The position numbers and the translations under genes are program-made. Positions 56,831 to 64,000 of a DNA stretch of 64,000 nucleotides are shown here, piece after piece. Origin of the DNA: Singulisphaera sp. GP187 (lineage in GTDB: Bacteria > Planctomycetota > Phycisphaerae > Phycisphaerales > SM1A02). The DNA lies in the NCBI GenBank assembly GCA_945871915.1, contig CAMBXO010000001.1, positions 124,001 through 188,000 on the forward strand. Direction: 5' to 3'. Within the stretch, counting starts at the first letter, position 1, and the number at the start of each line of letters is the position of its first letter. The notes under the pieces are model-generated. The model had not been told where the DNA came from. It did no database searches and saw nothing but the letters and a program-made list of their open reading frames with translations.

Positions 56831-57574
56831 TCAATCAAGCGGCTTCACCCGAATATTTCGAAACCACACTCGGTCGCCGTGATCCTGCAGGGCAATGTGG
56901 CCCCTGCTGTTGGTTGCGTAACGAGGCATCTTGCTGAATTTGCTTTCCGCCACACGTCGCTTCCAGTCGTCGCTTCCACGAATAAAGTCCGCAGTCTTCA
57001 CGCCATTGAGCCAATACTGAATATGCATGCCCTCCACCAGCATGCGGATCCGGTTCCATTCACCGATCGGTTTCACGGCGCCGATCGGCGCGGGATACAA
57101 GGCGTAATCGGATCCGGCGCATGTCAAGCGATCCTTGCCATCCACATGAATCGAGTCATCCAGAATTTGCATCTCGGGACCCGTTTCCCATGTGTTGTTC
57201 GCGTCTTCACTCACGTGATACATAATTCCGCTGTTGCCGCCGGGTGCAAGTTTCCACTCCAATTCAAATTCAAAACTTCCATAGGACTGACGCGTGACAA
57301 GGTCGCCGCCACCCTTGCCGGAATGCACAAGGCACCCATCCTCGACCGTCCAGTCTGTTGGCACGGATTCCTTTTTGAAGCCTCTCCAATTTTTTGCTGG
57401 ATCTCCACCATCAAACAGCGTCACCCATGGACGGTTCGACGCCTGCGACTGCGACACAGCGATTGAATTCGGTGCCGCGACCGGAGTGACTCCAGCGGTG
57501 CTGGTGGTATCCCGGCATGAACTCACTGCACCCACGACCGACACCATTGAGAGAGCGAGAAAGGTTTTCATCAT
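56831..57574 (-). CDS. DUF1080 (3-keto-disaccharide hydrolase-like) lipoprotein
   Basis: WVTLFDGGDPAKNWRGFK, DFELEWKLAPGGNSGIMYHVSEDANNTWETGPEMQILDD-type motif, GHIALQDHGDRVWFRNIRVKPL. Confidence 0.88.
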   Translation of the reverse strand: MMKTFLALSMVSVVGAVSSCRDTTSTAGVTPVAAPNSIAVSQSQASNRPWVTLFDGGDPAKNWRGFKKESVPTDWTVEDGCLVHSGKGGGDLVTRQSYGSFEFELEWKLAPGGNSGIMYHVSEDANNTWETGPEMQILDDSIHVDGKDRLTCAGSDYALYPAPIGAVKPIGEWNRIRMLVEGMHIQYWLNGVKTADFIRGSDDWKRRVAESKFSKMPRYATNSRGHIALQDHGDRVWFRNIRVKPLD

Positions 57575-57617
57575 GCCACTAGAGTGCCGAACTCCAGTGA
57601 AGTTGGCAATGGGTCGT

Positions 57618-57878
57618 TCAGCGACCGCGGGCTCCGCCAAAACCGGACCGCCGTTGTCCGCCTCCAGCAACGGGCCCAGAACGCTTGACCGGTCCGCGAT
57701 TCAGGCCCTTGGACAGCCCATACTGCTGACCCTTGCCCTTTTGATTGCCAGCACCATATGGAATGCCGGGAATTCCACCTTGTTTCTTCGGGTTACCCGC
57801 AGCATCTCCAAGGGTTCCCTGCGATTTGGAATCCAATCCACTCTTGGGGTCATTGTTCGGTGGCGTGGTGTTGTTCAT
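57618..57878 (-). CDS. Small Gly/Lys/Asn-rich hypothetical protein
   Basis: 86 aa low-complexity basic ORF MNNTTPPNNDPKSGLDSKSQGTLGDAAGNPKKQGG...; no competing gene if the DUF1080 gene starts at 57574. Confidence 0.4.
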   Translation of the reverse strand: MNNTTPPNNDPKSGLDSKSQGTLGDAAGNPKKQGGIPGIPYGAGNQKGKGQQYGLSKGLNRGPVKRSGPVAGGGQRRSGFGGARGR

Positions 57879-58055
57879 AGGTGTTCGTCGATTCTGATTG
57901 CGGTGAGTGATGAAACCGGGCCTTCGTCTAACTACGGAACTGTACTGCCCAAATGCGAGTCAATCAAATGCTGAGGATGAAAGCACTGTCATCAATGAGG
58001 CGGAGAGGCGGACTCGGCGATTCGGCTTGAGTGACTCCTAGCGTTGTTGCATTGC

Positions 58056-59216
58056 CTACCTCAATTGTGCAAATTCTTTGGGAAGCATCTGAAAAATGAA
58101 TTCCTTTCGTCGTGAACGCATGGTTTCGCCACCGCTTCGACACAGATACAGGAACACATTCTTGATGGCCCTGTAAAAGTCGATGTTCTCCTCGATCACC
58201 GCCAAGGCATCCGGGGCTGGATGACCGAAGTAACTCGCGACAAACTTCTTCCATACTCGTACCGCGATCGCATCGCTCAGCCCAATAAACGTGTGGCAGA
58301 GACCCATGCCTCCGCAATAATGCAGGACATGCTTGATCTGTCCCAGATCGAAAAATGGCGTGCCCACAGCCATGTCACCCATATCGATCAAGCAGAGGTT
58401 CTCTCCATCCCTCATGATGTTGCTCGGATGAAGATCCCAGTGGATGAGCGTGCCGTGTCGCTCGGTGCGTACCAAGCGATCCTTCAAGAACGCTCGCTGG
58501 CGTTCATTGAAGAAATCACACGCGTCCACGTATCCGCAGGCGAGTGTCACGGCATCTGGAAAGGTGTTGGGGGCAGGCACAATGGCATGGATCTTCTTGC
58601 AGAAGCCCACATACAGCTCCACAACTTCATCGAAACGATCGACATTCGTCTCGATGTACTTCGAGAGCGTGTCCGCCCTGATCATTTCATACAAAATGCC
58701 TCTGCGGTCGCCGCACGCAACCACATCAAAGGAGATGGGAGTCGGCACCCCTGCAACGAAGGCCTGTTTCGCCAGTTCCTTTTCCTTCACGGCGTACGCT
58801 TCTTCGACGTAATCGAAATACAGTTTCAAAACGGTTTCGTCATCAACCTTGTAGCACTCGCCATTGGCACCCTTGGCGATCATCTGAAGGCCAGCAACAG
58901 ACATCGACCGAGGCTTTCTCTCACAATGCAATATGCGGTCGAGACCAGTCACCTCGAAAACGTCGGCGGTCGACTTGGTCACATTCTTCAACAGCAATCT
59001 TCCGTGTGAATCCTTCATCTTCTGGTGTGCCTTCAATATGGCACGCAGTCCGACTGAGGAGACAGAGTCAACACCACCACAATCCAGCATGAGTTCCTTG
59101 ATGTTCGCAAGTTGATGTTCGATCAATTCGTCTAACACCGGTGCCGTATGGACATCGAGCCGCCCGGAAATCTTGACGGTCATGCGCGCACCATCGACCA
59201 TGACGTCCATTTTCAT
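58056..59216 (-). CDS. STAS-domain protein fused to an aminoglycoside-phosphotransferase-like kinase
   Basis: STAS: MTVKISGRLDVHTAPVLDELIEHQLANIKELMLDCGGVDSVSSVGLRAILKAHQKMK; kinase: GTLIHWDLHPSNIMRDGENLCLIDMGDMAVGTPFFDL. Confidence 0.82.
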   Translation of the reverse strand: MKMDVMVDGARMTVKISGRLDVHTAPVLDELIEHQLANIKELMLDCGGVDSVSSVGLRAILKAHQKMKDSHGRLLLKNVTKSTADVFEVTGLDRILHCERKPRSMSVAGLQMIAKGANGECYKVDDETVLKLYFDYVEEAYAVKEKELAKQAFVAGVPTPISFDVVACGDRRGILYEMIRADTLSKYIETNVDRFDEVVELYVGFCKKIHAIVPAPNTFPDAVTLACGYVDACDFFNERQRAFLKDRLVRTERHGTLIHWDLHPSNIMRDGENLCLIDMGDMAVGTPFFDLGQIKHVLHYCGGMGLCHTFIGLSDAIAVRVWKKFVASYFGHPAPDALAVIEENIDFYRAIKNVFLYLCRSGGETMRSRRKEFIFQMLPKEFAQLR

Positions 59217-59341
59217 ACCATCATCTTCTTGAGCCTTGAAATCCGTTGTGGCAACTGCACGACCTTTGCATCGACATTGTCCATTGGACCAAACCTCGCC
59301 CATCGTTGGGCTTGGTTCACTGCGAGCGTATTCGGAATGCG

Positions 59342-60841
59342 TCAACCGCAGTTGCTCGAATAAACGCCTCCGGCGCCGTCAGAGAAGTAGTCGCAGGTCC
59401 CATCGTTTCCAAGAAACGTTCCGCTCGGAAGGTAATTGGTTGATGTCTCCTCGTATGTGCCGCAGGTCCCGTCGGCGTAGATCGTGGTTGTCGATGTGCC
59501 GACCTGCCAATCGATCCCGCCCACCACCACCGTGATTGACCATGAGCTGCCTGAAATCATGGTTCCGTACGCAGGGCATGAAATGGTGTCCGTGTAGTAA
59601 CTGCCAGCGCCATCCGAGTAATAGTTCGAATTGCTATCGCTTCCGAGGAGCGTGCCGTAGGGCAGATACTCGGTCGAGGAGAGGTCGTACGAATTGCAGT
59701 TACCGTCAGCAAACGTGGTCGTGTAGTACGTGCCGACCAACCAATCCATACCGATCACGTTGATAAAGATTCCGTTGCTTGTGGACGAAATCACGGTACC
59801 CGAGCTGGGGCATCCAATCGGAACCGTGTAGTACCACCCATTGCCGTCCGAGTAGTAGTCGTAGATGCCATCCGAGCCCAGAATGGTGCCGTATGGCAAC
59901 CACTCATATTGCGTTGCCTCGCGTGTGCCGCACTCGCCGTCCGTCTCAGCCACCACGACTTCGTCTCCAACTGTCCATGTATACATGCCATTGACAGTCA
60001 CGGTGACCTCTGTTCGGGAGATCTCCTCCATCACCTGGCCGGCTGGTGGACAGGTGCGAATCGCAACATAGCCGCCTGTTCCGTTGGAGAGAAAGCTCCA
60101 CCCGTCACAGGATCCAATCTGGGTTCCAAAGGGCGTGTAGTGCGGATTGATCGGCCATCCCCAGTAAAGACCGCATTGACCGTCGTGATACTGGATTCGA
60201 ACAGCGCGACCCACCGTGTACGTTTCCCCGCAGTCACCCTCTGATGGGGTGACCGTGATCGCAAATGAGCGGTCTACCGCGGCAATTGTTTTTTCGGCCG
60301 GGCATGGGTTCGGCGGCGTTGTGGGTCCAGTGAAGTAGGCGCAGTTTCCGTCCGCGTAGTACGTGAACTGTGCATCGACGCGGATGGTGGTCCCGTAGTC
60401 GTAACACACTGACTGGTAGTTCGAGTTGAAAGTCGTGCACTCTCCGTCGGGCGACGACGAAGTGAATCGCTGCCAGCCAGTTGAGACGATGTCCCACCAG
60501 CGCATGCCAACGGTGAGGTCGTTGTAGAGAATCGGTTCTGGCCCACCGCTTGCCACGACTGAACCCCACGCCGGACATGGGTTGTCGCCCGGTCCTTCGG
60601 GGCAGGCGCCGAAGTCGAGCAGCATCAGCGAGATGTCACTACTGTTCACCACGCCGTCACCATCGAGGTCCGATGGACACTCAAAGCAGGGACCGAATTC
60701 GAGAAGGAGCTCGGCAAGGTCTGCGGCGTCCACCGCGCGATCGAAGTTCAGGTCGGCCGGGCAGTTAGCCGTCTGGGCGCTGGCCAGTGACTGGATGAAT
60801 CCGGCGGCGATGGTGATGACAAATAAGCAGAGCTTGTTCAA
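59342..60841 (-). CDS. Secreted protein with N-terminal dockerin-like module and five tandem ~80-aa repeats
   Basis: Signal peptide MNKLCLFVITIAAGFIQSLASAQ; NCPADLNFDRAVDAADLAELLLEFGPCFECPSDLDGDGVVNSSDISLMLLDFGACP; repeats CPxxGTxI...DGxCGT...YLPYGTxLGSD...YYSDGxGxYY. Confidence 0.85.
   Translation of the reverse strand: MNKLCLFVITIAAGFIQSLASAQTANCPADLNFDRAVDAADLAELLLEFGPCFECPSDLDGDGVVNSSDISLMLLDFGACPEGPGDNPCPAWGSVVASGGPEPILYNDLTVGMRWWDIVSTGWQRFTSSSPDGECTTFNSNYQSVCYDYGTTIRVDAQFTYYADGNCAYFTGPTTPPNPCPAEKTIAAVDRSFAITVTPSEGDCGETYTVGRAVRIQYHDGQCGLYWGWPINPHYTPFGTQIGSCDGWSFLSNGTGGYVAIRTCPPAGQVMEEISRTEVTVTVNGMYTWTVGDEVVVAETDGECGTREATQYEWLPYGTILGSDGIYDYYSDGNGWYYTVPIGCPSSGTVISSTSNGIFINVIGMDWLVGTYYTTTFADGNCNSYDLSSTEYLPYGTLLGSDSNSNYYSDGAGSYYTDTISCPAYGTMISGSSWSITVVVGGIDWQVGTSTTTIYADGTCGTYEETSTNYLPSGTFLGNDGTCDYFSDGAGGVYSSNCG
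59345..60577 (-). repeat. Five tandem ~80-aa protein-level repeats within the 59342-60841 gene
   Basis: Units start at CPAWGSVV, CPAEKTIA, CPPAGQVM, CPSSGTVI, CPAYGTMI; the last two are 78 aa each and clearly alignable. Confidence 0.8.
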
Positions 60842-60862
60842 CTTCGTTGCTCCTTCGAGGAT

Positions 60863-61309
60863 CTAAAAGAAATATTGATGGATAGGAATTCGCTTTACCA
60901 GTGTCGCGGGCGAACACCCGACAACTCCACTGTGAAACAGAGATTCCGTGAAGGGAGAATAACCATTCGAGGAGTGAAATCCAACTGCCTTATGTGAAAT
61001 GGTCACATGTTTAGAAACTGGTGAAATATGTTTCGTTGCAGGGCAGAAGATGGAAAAACAAGTCCTGCGGCCTCTGACGCCTTTCAACGATCGTTCGCTC
61101 GTTTCGCGGCCCAGTCGGCCATCATGCCCTGTCCCGAACCACTCATTGAAGCCAATGACTCCAGCCGAGGTCGTGCTGGTGAGAGTGGCGAGTGCAAGGA
61201 CAGAAACGGATGGACCGACGACGAAGCGGGCGATGCACATGAATGGCTTTCGAATGATGTGAATTGGGGAAGAGAAAAAACGAATGCTTTCGATGCTGGA
61301 CAGGATCAA
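60863..61309 (-). pseudogene. Possible remnant of a secreted-protein gene (signal peptide followed by unstructured ORF)
   Basis: FVVGPSVSVLALATLTSTTSAGVIGFNEW looks like a signal peptide; the remainder has no recognisable domain. Confidence 0.25.
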
Positions 61310-61311
61310 GC

Positions 61312-62085
61312 CTAGGCAGTTGGCATTGCCGAGTGGGACACCGAATCCATTAGCCGAGTGATTCCAGCGAATGTGGCGGCGGCTCCTGCGATGATGGCAT
61401 CTTGCTCAGCGGTGGAAAACTGTTGAGCGTCAAGAGTTGTCCGGAACTCTTCCCAGAACGCGCGCGTGTCGCTGCCGTGGGGGTCGAGCGATGTGAGCGT
61501 GTCGTCGCCTACGTTCCAAGTTCGGCGGAGGATTCGAGCGATCGCCTGTCCCCCGTTGGAACTCCCTTCGACCACATAAAGAACTCCCAGCCACGCAAGC
61601 GGATGGATGTGGGTCGAGCCACCCAGCCAATCCGACGGTTGCACTTCGGGCGTCGCAACCACGCAGCCGCCGAGCAGAGCGATGTCGCGATCGAACGCTG
61701 CGAGCCTGCGATGGCGACCTACAAAGATCGCACCAATGCGTGTGTCTTGTTTCGAGAGCGTGTCGAGCTGTGATTCCATGACCGAGTGCACTCGCCGCAT
61801 GGCTGAGGCAAAGGAGGCGTAGTCGCTCTTCGAAATAGTCCCTCTGACAATCGATTGCTGGAGAGGATGGTGCTCTGCAGCATGGTGCAATTCCTTCGTG
61901 GACTCTTTGAGCCGTTTCGCGAGCGATCCGGTCTTGTCCCGCCCGAATATCTTTGCGAATGGGCAGCGTGCGACCTTGGCCTCCGACGCGGCTGCGAATT
62001 GAGGCGAAGCCCCGGACGCCGCAACTCCCGCGATTATTTGAGCGGGCTCACCCCCAACCGGTCCAATCTGATGCGGAGATTCCAT
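61312..62085 (-). CDS. Biliverdin-producing heme oxygenase-like protein
   Basis: LKESTKELHHAAEHHPLQQSIVRGTISKSDYASF, LGVLYVVEGSSNGGQAIARIL. Confidence 0.85.
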   Translation of the reverse strand: MESPHQIGPVGGEPAQIIAGVAASGASPQFAAASEAKVARCPFAKIFGRDKTGSLAKRLKESTKELHHAAEHHPLQQSIVRGTISKSDYASFASAMRRVHSVMESQLDTLSKQDTRIGAIFVGRHRRLAAFDRDIALLGGCVVATPEVQPSDWLGGSTHIHPLAWLGVLYVVEGSSNGGQAIARILRRTWNVGDDTLTSLDPHGSDTRAFWEEFRTTLDAQQFSTAEQDAIIAGAAATFAGITRLMDSVSHSAMPTA

Positions 62086-62262
62086 TTTTCCATTTCTACC
62101 ATCGGCGTGGCTTGAATACAAAAGACTGGGTTGCGGGCCTGTCGCGAAGCAATGAAGCTCGGTTTTGATCCCCCCAGGAAATGGAAACCCTCGAGGCACG
62201 CTTCGAGCTGGAACGACCCGACAGCAAGGCGTGCGCTGCGTGCACACGCAAAATCACTCAAA

Positions 62263-62336
62263 TGGACTGTACTGGGCTCGAACCAGTGACCTTCTCCGTG
62301 TCATGGAGACGCGCTAGCCAACTGCGCCAACAGTCC
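62263..62336 (-). tRNA. tRNA-Val(GAC)
   Basis: Reverse complement GGACTGTTGGCGCAGTTGGCTAGCGCGTCTCCATGACACGGAGAAGGTCACTGGTTCGAGCCCAGTACAGTCCA; loop ATGACAC. Confidence 0.92.
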
Positions 62337-62398
62337 TAGTGCAACAGAGTGTAGCGAATGGCACCATTCGTTCGATGCTAGATGCATAGGAGAACCCA

Positions 62399-62722
62399 AT
62401 GCAGCAACCATCCACCCACTTTCACACACACAAGGCACGCCGATCAAAGGCCTCGCGTCTTGCAATTCCAATTGCGATTGCCTGCGTGGGATCTGCCGCT
62501 CTCTTGCTTGCCGCTCGTCCTGCAAGCACAACATCGCAAGATGCTCGCGGCAAGCCCGTCAGCATTGCCATTGAAACGACACCGTATGGCATGAGCCTTT
62601 TCCGGCTCTGGGGGAATGGCGACATGGAAGTCATGGTGCTGAATTCCAACAATGTGTGGAGCGATTGGCAGAGTGTTGGCCCTGGCAAGAGCGGCTACGC
62701 ACCAGCATCAAAACCTGACTAA
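62399..62722 (+). CDS. Small secreted/membrane hypothetical protein
   Basis: TAGGAG SD before ATG; signal-like IPIAIACVGSAALLLAARPAS; 107 aa. Confidence 0.6.
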   Translation: MQQPSTHFHTHKARRSKASRLAIPIAIACVGSAALLLAARPASTTSQDARGKPVSIAIETTPYGMSLFRLWGNGDMEVMVLNSNNVWSDWQSVGPGKSGYAPASKPD

Positions 62723-62796
62723 GTCACAAGACCGTTCTGTGTGAGGATCTACGGCGGCGAGAAATCGCCCGTCGATGTACGACCGTGTGCCGAGGA

Positions 62797-62816
62797 CTCA
62801 GTGAGAGATCACTGAG
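62797..62816. other. Inverted repeat CTCAGTGA-GAGA-TCACTGAG
   Basis: Perfect 8-bp arms, 4-nt loop, in the intergenic gap between the 62399 gene and gltX (convergent). Confidence 0.7.
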
Positions 62817-62846
62817 AACTCTTTCTGCGACTGAATCAACACTCGA

Positions 62847-64000
62847 TCAGTGTGTGCCGAACATTTGTAAGGCGCGATCCACCCGTGCCAGCGTGCTGCC
62901 CCGTCCCAAAATCACAAGCGTGTCGAAGATCGGCGGACTCACGGTGGTGCCACTCACTGCCACACGCAAGGGCTGCGCAACCTTTCCAAGCTGACCTGCG
63001 GTGTGTGCCTCGGCAAATGCCTTGATGGCCCCCTCAAGTGATGGCGCATCCCACGCCTTCACTTCGCTTAGCACTCCACGCAATGCACGCAGGTGCGAGA
63101 GTCCATTGGGCTCAGCCCCCTGCAAGTTCTTTTCTGCAGCCTTGGAGTCAAAGCACACCGCCTGATCGTCCGTCACAAGGAAACGATTCAAGCGAAAGAG
63201 GTCGTCAAGGGTCTTGGATCTCTCATGACTTGCGGCTGCGAGCGTGTCAAACTGCTCGGCAGAAAGTTTGCGCATAAAGTCGGAGTGATACGCATGCCCA
63301 TGATTTCGCACGCGATTCACAAACTCGTCGCGAGGCATACCGGTGATCGCATCGCAGTTGAAACTCAGCAATTTCACGCGGTCGAACTTGGCAGGCGTCT
63401 TGACGACGCGAGATAGATCAAAGGCTTGTGCCAAGAATGCATTGTCAAACTTCTCTCGGTTTTCGCCGGGGCTCCAACCGTTCAGCGCGAGAAAGTTGCA
63501 CATGACTTCCGGCAGATACCCACTTCGCCGAAAGTCATCCACATTGATCTCCGGAAGCACCACCTGAAGCGCCGCCGCAAGCCGGTCCGCCTGTGCATGT
63601 TCAAGTTGAACATTCTTGCCCGCAAGCCACGCGGAAAATTCTTCTTGCGACACCGTGTTCGTCGGTGGCTGTGAAATTTTTCGCTCGGTCACTGCCTTAC
63701 GCAGCATCTTGTCCTTGTCCCGTTTGCTCATCTTGCTGCCATCGGGATTGAAGATCAACGGCAAATGCCCGTAGGTGGGCCGACGAAACCCCAGTGAATC
63801 CTGCAGCACCATGTGTTTGGCGGTGTTATTGAAATGTTCCTGCGCACGCAGCACATGCGTGACACCCATCAATTCATCGTCGACGACAACCGCAAAGTGA
63901 TAGGTGGGAAACCCGTCCGCCTTTCGGAGAACAAAGTCGTCCACCTCTCCTGCCGGAAGCGTTGCTTGACCGAGTATTGCATCCTGAATGGTGATCGGTC
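62847..64000 (-). CDS. gltX: Glutamyl-tRNA synthetase (5' end beyond window)
   Basis: DDFVLRKADGFPTYHFAVVVDDELMGVTHVLRAQEHFNNTAKH, KMSKRDKDKM; reading frame continues through position 64000. Confidence 0.93.
   Translation of the reverse strand, partial: PITIQDAILGQATLPAGEVDDFVLRKADGFPTYHFAVVVDDELMGVTHVLRAQEHFNNTAKHMVLQDSLGFRRPTYGHLPLIFNPDGSKMSKRDKDKMLRKAVTERKISQPPTNTVSQEEFSAWLAGKNVQLEHAQADRLAAALQVVLPEINVDDFRRSGYLPEVMCNFLALNGWSPGENREKFDNAFLAQAFDLSRVVKTPAKFDRVKLLSFNCDAITGMPRDEFVNRVRNHGHAYHSDFMRKLSAEQFDTLAAASHERSKTLDDLFRLNRFLVTDDQAVCFDSKAAEKNLQGAEPNGLSHLRALRGVLSEVKAWDAPSLEGAIKAFAEAHTAGQLGKVAQPLRVAVSGTTVSPPIFDTLVILGRGSTLARVDRALQMFGTH

Overview
The window looks like a chromosomal segment of a moderately GC-rich bacterium. 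By inference only, it resembles the PVC/Planctomycetota group, probably Phycisphaerae-like: DUF1080 protein, Minf_1886-like protein, very long SecA, and many secreted proteins with dockerin-like EF-hand pairs and Cys-rich modules. Most of it is core genome: polA, mreBCD, lnt, accD, rpe, pgk, miaA, topA, ispG, a polyprenyl synthase, dxs, ffh, mlaE, lexA, trpA, copA-like, secA and gltX (cut by the right edge). There are six tRNA genes: Val-TAC, Asp-GTC, Gly-TCC, a CAT tRNA, Lys-CTT and Val-GAC. I saw no CRISPR array, transposase, integrase or prophage signature. The accessory content worth attention is a set of exported proteins at 30.9-39.6 kb, 54.2-56.8 kb and 59.3-60.8 kb. They share (i) a ~44-aa eight-cysteine module, present 7 times in three proteins, (ii) a paired EF-hand/dockerin-like module, in four of five copies carrying a CxxC between the two calcium loops, (iii) tandem lamin-tail-like domains, and (iv) in one protein, five ~80-aa Cys-containing beta-type repeats. 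A second notable item is an in-frame fusion of apolipoprotein N-acyltransferase (Lnt) to a HEAT-repeat protein that has its own internal lipoprotein signal and lipobox. All family calls are from reading the sequence; no database search was run.
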